Source: an uncultured Clostridia bacterium (lineage in GTDB: Bacteria; Bacillota; Clostridia; Christensenellales; Borkfalkiaceae). From it: DNA of 20,691 bases. The stretch lies in the NCBI GenBank assembly GCA_947629845.1, contig CANRFD010000015.1, positions 1-20,691 on the forward strand, given 5' to 3'. Shown here piece by piece: positions 5,944 through 12,517 of this stretch (positions are counted from its first letter, which is position 1; every line of letters starts with the position of its first letter). A program made the position numbers and the translations under genes. Below the pieces are notes generated by a model that did not search any database, had not been told where the DNA came from, and saw only the letters and a program-made list of their open reading frames with translations.

Positions 5944-6084
5944 GCCGCACAATTTTATAAATTTTCGTGCATGGCTATACCGGCATTCGGTGTATCCTCT
6001 TTTCCATGTGCGAAAATAATTGTGCGGCAACAATGACGGGATACTCAATGCGGGCGTTCCTTCATTGGAATGCCCTTATTTTTT
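5944..6084 (+). ncRNA. Predicted structured RNA of about 140 nt (small RNA or attenuated leader)
   Basis: The predicted transcript starts with the 5' arm of a long hairpin. GCCGCACAATT (5944-5954) pairs with AATTGTGCGGC (6018-6028). After a 7-nt against 1-nt internal loop, TTTTCGTGCATGG (5962-5974) pairs with CCATGTGCGAAAA (6004-6016), including two GU pairs. After a 9-nt bulge on the 3' side, TATACCG (5976-5982) pairs with CGGTGTA (5988-5994). A single-stranded link and an intrinsic terminator follow. No coding frame fits it. I do not recognise an Rfam family: it is shorter than typical 6S RNA and lacks the SRP RNA motif. Because the lipoprotein gene starts 37 nt past the terminator, it may instead be the attenuated leader of that gene. 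Confidence 0.6.
6052..6084 (+). terminator. Intrinsic terminator, possibly an attenuator
   Basis: GGGCGTTCC (6052-6060) pairs with GGAATGCCC (6067-6075) around a 6-nt loop and is followed by TTATTTTTT (6076-6084). An alternative pairing exists: TGCGGGC (6049-6055) is perfectly complementary to GCCCGCA (6085-6091) just after the U-tract. That pairing would break the terminator, as expected for an attenuator. Confidence 0.75.
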
Positions 6085-6120
6085 GCCCGCAAATATGAAA
6101 ACATGTGGAGGAAAAACAAC

Positions 6121-7725
6121 ATGAAACACAAATTTCTGACGGTTTTGTTGGCGCTTATCGCGGCCCTGTGCCTGTGCTTCGGCCTGGCGGCCTGCGGAGA
6201 GAGCTTCGGCTTCGGCGGCGGCAGCGGTTCCCAAGGCTCCCAAGGTTCCCAAGGTTCCCAAGGCTCCGAGGGTGAAGGCGAAGGTGAAGGCGAGGGCGAG
6301 GGCGAAGGCGAGGGCGGCGAAACGACGCCTCCCGAAGAGCCGCCCGTCACCTTTTCGGAATTTCTCTCGAACTACACCTACAAGCCCACGGGCGAGGGCT
6401 TCTTCACCGAGCGCGTCCTTCCCCAACTTCCCCATCAGGACGTCCTCGCCGCGGCGGTAAACTTTGTCGCCGAAGAGGACGCGACCCAATTCGACCAAAT
6501 CTCCTGCGCCTACATCTACAAGGCGGAGGGCACCGCGCGCAAGTACGACGTCGCCACCGTCACCCTTGCGGAGCCCGTCGCCTTCCGCGATGTGATAAGC
6601 GGCGAGGCGGAAGTCCCCTCTGTCACCCTGCAGACGGTGATGAGCTTTGACTTCGACGCCAGGGTGTATGCCGAAAAAGCCGCGCTGACGGAGGCGATCT
6701 ATTACAGAATGTGCAAGCTGAGAACCTCGCTTGATCCCCAAGCCCACGCCTTCCTCGGCGAAGCAACCGACGTGATCGAATACGGGGAGCCCGTTCGCAC
6801 CTATTATGTGCTCACTGAAAAAGAGGGCACGTTCCATGTGAACTCCTTTCGAATTTATACCGATACTGCGGATACAAACGAGAACCTCTCAGACGAGAAC
6901 CTCGTAGAGTATATGCGGGATGACCAAAAATTCCGCGAAATAAGATATAACGATAACGTCAGCGATCAACGCTACCAACTTAACGGGGAGCCCGTCTACC
7001 GCACGGAGTACGAAATGGAGTTCACGCCGACCCAAACGCCCGACCCCACGCCCGACCCCACGCCCGTAAAGGTGGGCACGATCGACAACTTGCTCAACAA
7101 TTATGCCGACAAGGTCAACGAGGGTCTGAAAGGCGCGTATGAGTATATGGTAGCGAAAGTTTTTCCGAATAAAATAAATAATTTTGATAAGAAAAAATTC
7201 TCCGAAACAAAGTGGGATTTTGTAGTAGACGAAGGCGGCAATATCACAAAAATAAACTACCTGGGGAAATATGATAACCGAGTCGTCTTTGTGGTATCTA
7301 TAAGTCCGAATGCGCCCATCTCAATCAACGAATTGACAAATCTAAATATTGTAGAAATTTTTGGCAAAGCCACCGCCGCCACCGCCGCAACGTATGTTAA
7401 AGAAGTCCAATTTAATTATAATGTAGAAAGCCAAACCAAATACCCCGGGCTTTCAGAGGCGGTATTCGCAGCCGAAGGACTCAACGAGGACGGCGCAGAG
7501 TATTATATTGCTTCTTTTGCGGATGGCATCGATCAAACGCTCGGTTCCGTTAGAGGCACTTCGGTATTGCAAGTCACAAGCACAGGTATCATAGAAATCG
7601 GGGTGCGAATACAGAGCGACAATCATCTCATTTCCGAAGTTCAAAGCGGAAAATATAAGAAAACCGAAGAACGTTCCTACTCCCTTGGCGGACACAGCAT
7701 TCCCGCAAGCTCCTACACCGAATAA
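6121..7725 (+). CDS. Large secreted lipoprotein with low-complexity linkers, function unknown
   Basis: A 534-residue lipoprotein. The signal peptide MKHKFLTVLLALIAALCLCFG ends in the lipobox LAAC with the acylated Cys at residue 25. A tandem linker of GSQ repeats and EG dipeptides follows (about 36-66). Two possible domains come next, separated by a PDPTPDPTP spacer at about 302-316. Each domain opens with a similar motif (FLSNYTYK and LLNNYADK), which suggests an old duplication. I do not recognise either fold. GGAGG lies 9 nt before the ATG at 6121; the frame is open for 17 more codons, but those overlap the terminator. The N-terminal half is GC-rich and the last third visibly AT-richer, so the domains may differ in origin. 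It shares signal-peptide style (FGLAACGES against FGLAGCGES) with the lipoprotein at 17322-18317. The gene has either its own unseen promoter or read-through past the upstream terminator. Confidence 0.85.
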   Translation: MKHKFLTVLLALIAALCLCFGLAACGESFGFGGGSGSQGSQGSQGSQGSEGEGEGEGEGEGEGEGGETTPPEEPPVTFSEFLSNYTYKPTGEGFFTERVLPQLPHQDVLAAAVNFVAEEDATQFDQISCAYIYKAEGTARKYDVATVTLAEPVAFRDVISGEAEVPSVTLQTVMSFDFDARVYAEKAALTEAIYYRMCKLRTSLDPQAHAFLGEATDVIEYGEPVRTYYVLTEKEGTFHVNSFRIYTDTADTNENLSDENLVEYMRDDQKFREIRYNDNVSDQRYQLNGEPVYRTEYEMEFTPTQTPDPTPDPTPVKVGTIDNLLNNYADKVNEGLKGAYEYMVAKVFPNKINNFDKKKFSETKWDFVVDEGGNITKINYLGKYDNRVVFVVSISPNAPISINELTNLNIVEIFGKATAATAATYVKEVQFNYNVESQTKYPGLSEAVFAAEGLNEDGAEYYIASFADGIDQTLGSVRGTSVLQVTSTGIIEIGVRIQSDNHLISEVQSGKYKKTEERSYSLGGHSIPASSYTE

Positions 7726-7790
7726 CCCCACCCCATCCCCCCATTTTGCCCGTCCCCCGCCTCCACCCTTATCCCCCCCGCCCGCCCCTT

Positions 7791-7825
7791 GCCCCCTCCT
7801 CGGGAGGGGGGTAGGGGGGTGGGGC
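7791..7825 (+). repeat. Family B GC-rich repeat, short variant
   Basis: GCCCCCTCCTCGGGAGG leads into G6-TA-G6-T-G4, which can form a G-quadruplex with loops of 1, 2 and 1 nt. It is 66 nt past the lipoprotein stop codon and is followed by a family C copy. The 7726-7790 stretch is pyrimidine-rich (mostly C) and holds no gene. Confidence 0.75.
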
Positions 7826-7834
7826 ACCGCCCAC

Positions 7835-7881
7835 CCTCCTCATTCCGAGGCTCCGCAGGAGCCGAGTGAATCTTCCCTTAT
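7835..7881 (+). repeat. Family C hairpin repeat
   Basis: Identical in its core (CCTCCTCATTCCGAG, GGCTCC-GCA-GGAGCC, GAGTGAATCTTCCCTTAT) to 5374-5420, and likewise directly follows a family B element. Confidence 0.75.
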
Positions 7882-7915
7882 TCTCCCCGCGCGCCTGTAA
7901 CCCCGCCCACGCAGT

Positions 7916-8050
7916 ATAATCACGTCATCCTGAGCTCCGTCGAAGGATGTCCGCATTATAATAAGGTCATGTTTCGACAACGAAGCCCTACCGATTGTGT
8001 CGGCAGGGCTTCTGCTCAACATGACGTATTTATATGCCGTGGCTGCATTA
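7916..8050. repeat. Family A two-hairpin repeat, copy 5, near-identical to copy 4
   Basis: The core unit is 7924-8025. Stems are ATCCT/AGGAT and ATGTT/AACAT, with the AAGCCCTACCGA-TTGTG-TCGGCAGGGCTT hairpin in the right loop (one stem mismatch compared with copy 4). It lies between the convergent lipoprotein and ddl genes, 5 bp from the ddl stop, where a bidirectional terminator would be expected. No other terminator is visible there. Confidence 0.8.
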
Positions 8051-8055
8051 CCCCC

Positions 8056-9165
8056 CTACGGGCGTTTGGGGGCTTTGCCGCGGGTGAAAACGGCGCCGTT
8101 CAGAATGCCCGAAACAAGCACCTCCTTCTCCCGCCGCGGCGCGTGCAGCGCTTCCTCCACAAGCGCAGTCAAAAACCGCTTGTTCTCCGTGAGCGTGTCG
8201 CCGAAGAGGTAGCAGGCGAGCGAGCCCGGCACCGTGTTGAGCTCGTTGAAGTACACCTCCTCCCCCGAGACGAGAAAATCGCCGCGGACAACGCCGCGCA
8301 CATCGAAGTTTTCGCACAGCGTTTGCATGATTTCGCGGATTTTGTCCGCCACGGGCGCGGGCAATTCCGCGGGCATCACCGAAGTCCTTTTCCCCTCTCC
8401 CTCGTATTTTTCGGCGAAGGTCAGCACGTCCGCCCCCGAAAAGACCTCCTCCAAGGGGGAAAGGCGGCACGCCCCGTCCGTGCAAAAGGCGGCGCAGTTG
8501 ACGTCCCGCTTGCCCTCGAGATAGCGTTCGACGAGGGCGTCGTCGTCGAGGCGGAAGGCGAGCGCAAGCGCCCTTTCCAGCCCTGCGGCGTCCCGTGCGA
8601 CGGAGATGCCGATGCTCGAGCCGAGGCGGCAGGGTTTTACGACGACGGGGTAGCCGAATGCCTCGATATCCCGCAGCGTTTTGTCCTTTTCGTGCTTCCA
8701 CGTCCCCTCCCGCACGCAGAGGGCGGGCAGAACGGGCAGCCCCATGCCGCGCGCGGCGAGCTTGGAGAGCCGCTTGTTCATGAACACGGCGGAGACGGGC
8801 GCCTCGGGCGAGGCGGTACGCACGCCGTGGTAGCGTAGGAGCGCGGAGAGGGTGCCGTCCTCCCCCATTCCGCCGTGGCAGCAGTTGAGCGCGACGTCGA
8901 TCTTTTGCGCCCGTTTTCTGCCCTTTTCGCGGACAAGCCCACCGTTTTCGAGGCGGACATAGGGGAAATCGGGGGCGGTGCGGAAGTCTCCGACGGAGCG
9001 CATGCGGTCGGACGACATCATGCCGCCCGTGCGGGGCAAAAATACGGGCACGACCGCATACCCCGCGGCGCGGAGCAGGTTGACGGCGAGCATCCCCGTG
9101 ATGACGGAGATCTCGTGTTCGTTGGAGTTGCCGCCGAAAAAGACGGCGACCGTGGTCTGCGACAT
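8056..9165 (-). CDS. ddl: D-alanine--D-alanine ligase
   Basis: A 369-residue ATP-grasp ligase that joins two D-alanines for the peptidoglycan stem peptide. The N-terminal motif GGNSNEHEIS is at residues 11-20. The ATP-binding stretch VVKPCRLGSSIGISV lies in the middle. Toward the C-terminus are AEKYEGEGKRT, in the mobile-loop region, and NELNTVPGS, the metal-binding motif. The AEKY stretch looks like the D-Ala-D-Ala type, but D-lactate specificity was not formally excluded. The start is the ATG at 9165 behind GGAGGTG; an in-frame ATG at 9186 adds seven residues but has no ribosome binding site and lies in a hairpin loop. The gene is last in the tsaE-to-ddl operon, 59 nt after murF, whose product uses D-Ala-D-Ala. 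Its ribosome binding site is buried in a terminator-like hairpin. Confidence 0.96.
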   Translation of the reverse strand: MSQTTVAVFFGGNSNEHEISVITGMLAVNLLRAAGYAVVPVFLPRTGGMMSSDRMRSVGDFRTAPDFPYVRLENGGLVREKGRKRAQKIDVALNCCHGGMGEDGTLSALLRYHGVRTASPEAPVSAVFMNKRLSKLAARGMGLPVLPALCVREGTWKHEKDKTLRDIEAFGYPVVVKPCRLGSSIGISVARDAAGLERALALAFRLDDDALVERYLEGKRDVNCAAFCTDGACRLSPLEEVFSGADVLTFAEKYEGEGKRTSVMPAELPAPVADKIREIMQTLCENFDVRGVVRGDFLVSGEEVYFNELNTVPGSLACYLFGDTLTENKRFLTALVEEALHAPRREKEVLVSGILNGAVFTRGKAPKRP

Positions 9166-9198
9166 AAAAAACACCTCCGCATTCATCGTATGCGGAGG
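9166..9198 (-). promoter_or_regulatory. Hairpin that buries the ddl ribosome binding site and resembles a terminator
   Basis: In the mRNA, CCTCCGCAT (9198-9190) pairs perfectly with ATGCGGAGG (9182-9174) around a 7-nt loop. The 3' arm contains the GGAGG ribosome binding site of ddl. The stem is followed by TG and six U residues, right up to the ddl ATG, so it could either block ribosome loading or end transcription between murF and ddl. Confidence 0.7.
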
Positions 9199-9224
9199 GC
9201 GTATTTGCGGTGCCTGTTTTGCGG

Positions 9225-10814
9225 CTATGCGTGATATTTATCGGGCAGATCGTTGAGAAAGAGCACGGCGTCGCCCGCCTGCAATTCCGCCGCGAGCAGC
9301 TCTTCCGCCTTGTGGAGCGTGGGCAGGACGACGACCTTTTCCTCCTCCCCTCCCGCCGAAAGGTACCCCGTGCGCAGCGCCAGCACCCGCGATTCGCCCA
9401 CGAGCACCACGCGGTCGAGCCCGACGAAGGAGGCGCCGATCTCGGTGTTGGTCTCCTCCTCGATCTCGCCGAGCTCCACGAGCCCGGGCGTGACGACGAA
9501 CTTCTTCCCGGGGAACAGCTTTAACGTCTCCACGGCGTCCTTGGCGCCGAGCACGTTGGAGTTGTAGGCGTCGTCGAGCACGTGCACGCCGTTCGCCTCC
9601 AAAAGCTGCAGGCGGTGCTCCACGGGCTGCACCGTGGGAATGGCGGCTACGACTTCTTCAAACGTCATACCGAGCTCCACGCACAGCGCGGCGGCGAGGG
9701 CGACGTCCTCCGCGGCGTGGCGGCCGAGCATGGCGGTGCGCACCCGCGCGCTGTTCTCCCCCACCCGCAGCGTAAATTCCGTGCCGTCCGCGGCGAGAGC
9801 GACGTCCGCCGCGGCGAAATCCCTGCCCTCGTGCAGGGCGTCCTGCCGCATGGCGCGAACCGTCTCCCCCAAGATGACGCGGGAAGCGCGGCGTGCGAGC
9901 TCGCCCTTCTCGTAATAGATATTTTCGAGGGAGCCGAACGTCTCCACATGCTGGGCGCAAACGCCCGTCACGACGCCGACCGTCGGCCGTACCATGCGGC
10001 AGAGCTCGGCGATCTCGCCCACGCGGCGGGCGCCCATTTCGGCGAGGAAGATATCGCACTCGGGGGGCGTTTCGCCCACGCACTTCGCGATGCCGACGGG
10101 CGTATTGTACGAGGAGGGCGTTGCAAGCACCCTGTATTTGGTCGAAAGGATGTGTTCGGAGATGCGCTTGACGCTCGTCTTTCCGAAGCTGCCCGTGATG
10201 CCCACCTTGACGCACGGGCTGCCCGCGAGGGCACGCGTGGCGCGGCGGATATAGCCGTTGAGATGGGGAATTTCGTACGCCTTCATGGCGGCGTTGGAGA
10301 ACGCCAGCGTGAGCGGCAGCAGCAGCGGCATGGCGGTGAGCGGAACAAACCGCAGCAGTTTGATCCACGTCTGGTCGGCGATGTGGGCGATGGACGCCAG
10401 CCCGAAGGAGAAGAGCACGCACACCGTGATGACGACGACGGTATGCGCAACGATGAGACGGATGGCGCGCGTGGTGTACTTCAGCGGCACCTTCAGGCTG
10501 TACTTCTTCTCGGCGACGAAGTAGAGCGCGAACGTCCCGAAGAGGGGCAAAAGCGAGATAAGGTTGGCGTAATCGTACCCCAAGAAGGAAAAACAGACGT
10601 TGAAGAGCGCCGTCGTCAGCGCGAGGATGAGCGCCAGAAGCGCCGTGCGGCGGTGGTGCATGTTTCCGCGGTAGAAGTACCACTTGAGCAGGTTGAGACT
10701 CGCGTACCCCTCCTGTTGCAGAATGCCCGCCATGCGCAGGGAAGCGGCGGAAAGCAGCCCGCCGAATACCGCCGCGCCGCATATGATCGCGATAATTTCT
10801 CCCAAACTAAACAT
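9225..10814 (-). CDS. murF: MurF-type Mur ligase with N-terminal membrane domain
   Basis: A 529-residue protein in two parts. Residues 1-190 form a membrane domain with about five hydrophobic helices (4-28, 58-78, 84-102, 119-142, 153-173). From about 200 a Mur ligase core begins: P-loop GITGSFGKTS (205-214), AEMGARRVGEI (259-269), then PVEHRLQ and DDAYNSN, and VTPGLVELGE in the C-terminal ligase domain. MurF adds D-Ala-D-Ala to UDP-MurNAc-tripeptide. The usual soluble N-terminal UDP-binding domain of MurF is absent and the membrane part takes its place, so the substrate might be lipid-linked or the enzyme membrane-tethered. Position before ddl supports the MurF role. The ATG at 10814 overlaps the upstream hydrolase stop by 8 nt, with AGAGGAG about 10 nt before it. 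A related ligase with another substrate cannot be excluded. Confidence 0.88.
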   Translation of the reverse strand: MFSLGEIIAIICGAAVFGGLLSAASLRMAGILQQEGYASLNLLKWYFYRGNMHHRRTALLALILALTTALFNVCFSFLGYDYANLISLLPLFGTFALYFVAEKKYSLKVPLKYTTRAIRLIVAHTVVVITVCVLFSFGLASIAHIADQTWIKLLRFVPLTAMPLLLPLTLAFSNAAMKAYEIPHLNGYIRRATRALAGSPCVKVGITGSFGKTSVKRISEHILSTKYRVLATPSSYNTPVGIAKCVGETPPECDIFLAEMGARRVGEIAELCRMVRPTVGVVTGVCAQHVETFGSLENIYYEKGELARRASRVILGETVRAMRQDALHEGRDFAAADVALAADGTEFTLRVGENSARVRTAMLGRHAAEDVALAAALCVELGMTFEEVVAAIPTVQPVEHRLQLLEANGVHVLDDAYNSNVLGAKDAVETLKLFPGKKFVVTPGLVELGEIEEETNTEIGASFVGLDRVVLVGESRVLALRTGYLSAGGEEEKVVVLPTLHKAEELLAAELQAGDAVLFLNDLPDKYHA

Positions 10815-11511
10815 TGCCGAAAAACTCCTCTGCGACAAGATCGAAGGTGAACGGATCGTCGAGATGCGCGAAGTGCCCGCAGTTCTCCATGATGCGGAGT
10901 TTGCTGCCCTTGACGCAGGAGACGTAGATCTCCGCCGAGGCGGGCGGCGTCTCGGCGTCCCTTGCGCCGTTGACGAAGAGCACGGGGCAGTCGATCTTTG
11001 CCGCGTCCGCGCGCAGATCCTCGTTGACGATCTTTTTGAAGCTCTCCCGCATGACGGGGGAAAGCGTTCTGTATTCCGCGCTGCCGAAATGCGCATCCGC
11101 ATAGCGGGGCGCGCAGCGTTTTATCAGTTTGTAGGCCTTCACGCGGAGGCGGTAGCCCAACCCGCGCTTGGGAACGATGCCCGCGCAGCCCGTAAGAACG
11201 GCGCCGCGGAAGGGGTACCCGCGGGAGAGCAGCTTCACCGCCACCCTCCCCCCGAAGGAGTGGGCGATGACGAACGCGTCCCGCACGCCGAGCGCCTCGA
11301 GCGCGTCCGCCGTCCAATCGGCATAGTCGCCGACCGACCACGCCGCGGGGAGCGCTTCCGCCTGCCCCATGCCCGGAAAATCGGGGGCCGTCACGCGGAA
11401 ATGCTTGGAAAAATAGCCGATCTGCGGATAAAAACTCTCCTTGGAGGCGAGATACCCGTGCAGAAGCACGAGATCGCGCCCCTCTCCTTCGCGGATGTAG
11501 GAAAGCGTCAA
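10807..11511 (-). CDS. Alpha/beta hydrolase, TTG start
   Basis: A 234-residue alpha/beta hydrolase fold protein. It has the oxyanion HG in LLHGY (residues 16-20), nucleophile elbow AHSFGG with Ser85, probable acid Asp185 in NGARDAETPP and His213 in CGHFAHL, so the triad looks complete. The substrate is unknown; close relatives act on esters, lactones or acyl groups. No ATG or GTG fits the start. The frame stays open well upstream, but only inside rimI and tsaB, and the protein-like sequence begins at TLSYIREGEG. The TTG at 11511 is chosen because it overlaps the rimI stop codon as TTGA. The 3' end overlaps murF by 8 nt. It is embedded between the tRNA/ribosome-modification genes and murF, so it is expressed with them; whether it acts on cell-wall or tRNA-linked substrates cannot be told. 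Confidence 0.88.
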   Translation of the reverse strand: MTLSYIREGEGRDLVLLHGYLASKESFYPQIGYFSKHFRVTAPDFPGMGQAEALPAAWSVGDYADWTADALEALGVRDAFVIAHSFGGRVAVKLLSRGYPFRGAVLTGCAGIVPKRGLGYRLRVKAYKLIKRCAPRYADAHFGSAEYRTLSPVMRESFKKIVNEDLRADAAKIDCPVLFVNGARDAETPPASAEIYVSCVKGSKLRIMENCGHFAHLDDPFTFDLVAEEFFGNV

Positions 11512-11939
11512 AGCGTTTTCACCATGACGATCGCGTCCTCCCCGTCGGGATAGTAGCGGGAACGGGCGTACAGCCCCCTGAACCCGCTCTTGAGATAGAG
11601 CAGCTGCGCCGCCGCATTGGAGACGCGCACCTCCAAAAACGCCCGTTTTGCGCCGCGGCGGACGGCCTCCTCCAAGAGATCGGCGAGTACCTTTCCGCCC
11701 CTGCCGCATCTTCTGTACATCTCCGACGTCGCGATCAGCTCGATCTCCGCGTCGTCGCCCGCCATGGCAGCCCCGCCGTACGCGGTGACAACGCCGTTTT
11801 CCTCGAGCAGAACGCCGAAAAAGCGGTCGGAGAGAAAGGCTTCCGCCAGCATGCGCCTGTTCCACGGGTCGGAGAAGCACTCCGCCTCGATGCGCGCGAT
11901 CTGGTCGAGGTCGGCGATCGTCCAAAATCTTCCGTTCAT
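11508..11939 (-). CDS. rimI: Ribosomal protein S18-alanine N-acetyltransferase
   Basis: A 143-residue GNAT acetyltransferase. Family features are DLDQIARIEAECFSDPW near the N-terminus, the acetyl-CoA loop RRCGRGGKVL in the middle, EVRVSNAAAQLLYLKSGF, and the C-terminal RSRYYPDGEDAIVM with the RxxYY-type signature of RimI. RimI acetylates the N-terminal alanine of ribosomal protein S18. The gene starts with ATG overlapping the tsaB stop codon as ATGA and ends overlapping the hydrolase start as TTGA. The tsaE-tsaB-rimI order is common in Firmicutes and supports the assignment over a generic GNAT. Confidence 0.94.
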   Translation of the reverse strand: MNGRFWTIADLDQIARIEAECFSDPWNRRMLAEAFLSDRFFGVLLEENGVVTAYGGAAMAGDDAEIELIATSEMYRRCGRGGKVLADLLEEAVRRGAKRAFLEVRVSNAAAQLLYLKSGFRGLYARSRYYPDGEDAIVMVKTL

Positions 11940-12517
11940 CTCCCCTCCTCCGCTGCGCTCTTGCGAAGATAGAGCGCCTTGAGCGCGTCCGCGGGCGCGG
12001 CTTCGCGGAACTTTGCCTCGACGGCGGCCGCAAGCCCCCTGCCCCTGTCCGCCTCGGTGACGGCGGTATAGCCCCCGCGAAGCAGCGCGGAGACCTCCTC
12101 GCCCGGGATGCGTGCGGGCGCAAAATCGACAGCGTTTTCACAGTTATAGCCGCAGGCGTAGAAAAAACCGTTGCCGGCGTCTACGAGCGCGAGCCGCCTT
12201 CCGCCCCCTTCAGCGTATGCCAGAACGTCGAACGAGGTGACGGCAAGGGCGGGCTTCTCCGCGGCGAGGCAAAGCCCCTTGACGGCGGAAATGCCGATGC
12301 GGATGCCCGTAAACGACCCCGGCCCCACCGTGCAGGCGATAAAATCGCAATCGCGCAGCAAGAGGCGGGCGCGGGAAAGCGCCGCGTCGATCTCGGGCAT
12401 GAGCCGCACGGAATGCTGCGCCGCCCCGTCCGGAAGAACGGAAACGCACAGCGTTTCGCCGTTTTTTGCGATCACGGTCAGGGAAGCCGCGCTCGTATCG
12501 ATAGCAAGATAGTTCAA
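11936..12517 (-). CDS. tsaB: tRNA t6A37 modification protein TsaB, TTG start
   Basis: A 193-residue ASKHA-fold protein. The start reads M(TTG)NYLAIDTSAASLTV, followed by the signature GPGSFTGIRIGISAVKGL at about residues 70-87. TsaB is the non-catalytic partner of TsaD and works with TsaE to transfer threonylcarbamoyl to A37 of ANN-decoding tRNAs. TsaD is not in this window. The TTG at 12517 overlaps the tsaE stop as TTGA, with GGGAG about 8 nt upstream. In-frame sequence further upstream lies wholly within tsaE and does not look like the family, so a TTG start is well supported. The 3' end overlaps rimI as ATGA. Confidence 0.94.
   Translation of the reverse strand: MNYLAIDTSAASLTVIAKNGETLCVSVLPDGAAQHSVRLMPEIDAALSRARLLLRDCDFIACTVGPGSFTGIRIGISAVKGLCLAAEKPALAVTSFDVLAYAEGGGRRLALVDAGNGFFYACGYNCENAVDFAPARIPGEEVSALLRGGYTAVTEADRGRGLAAAVEAKFREAAPADALKALYLRKSAAEEGR

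Noticed and set aside
5242..6036. Open frames across the second repeat island
   Set aside because: Proline/arginine-rich products of families A-D in various frames, crossing the RNA promoter; not coding.
5944..6084. 6S RNA
   Set aside because: Shorter than typical 6S (160-200 nt), and the internal loop is one-sided rather than a large symmetric bubble. Kept as an unassigned RNA.
9166..9186. Upstream ddl start (ATG at 9186)
   Set aside because: No ribosome binding site and it sits in the hairpin loop; the ATG at 9165 has GGAGGTG and the family N-terminus.
9582..10850. 422-codon plus-strand frame antisense to murF
   Set aside because: His/Arg/Gly-rich shadow frame caused by GC bias; murF on the other strand has clear motifs.
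11512..12141. N-terminal extension of the alpha/beta hydrolase to 12141
   Set aside because: The extension overlaps all of rimI and part of tsaB out of frame and is low in protein-like character; the real start is at the TTGA overlap.
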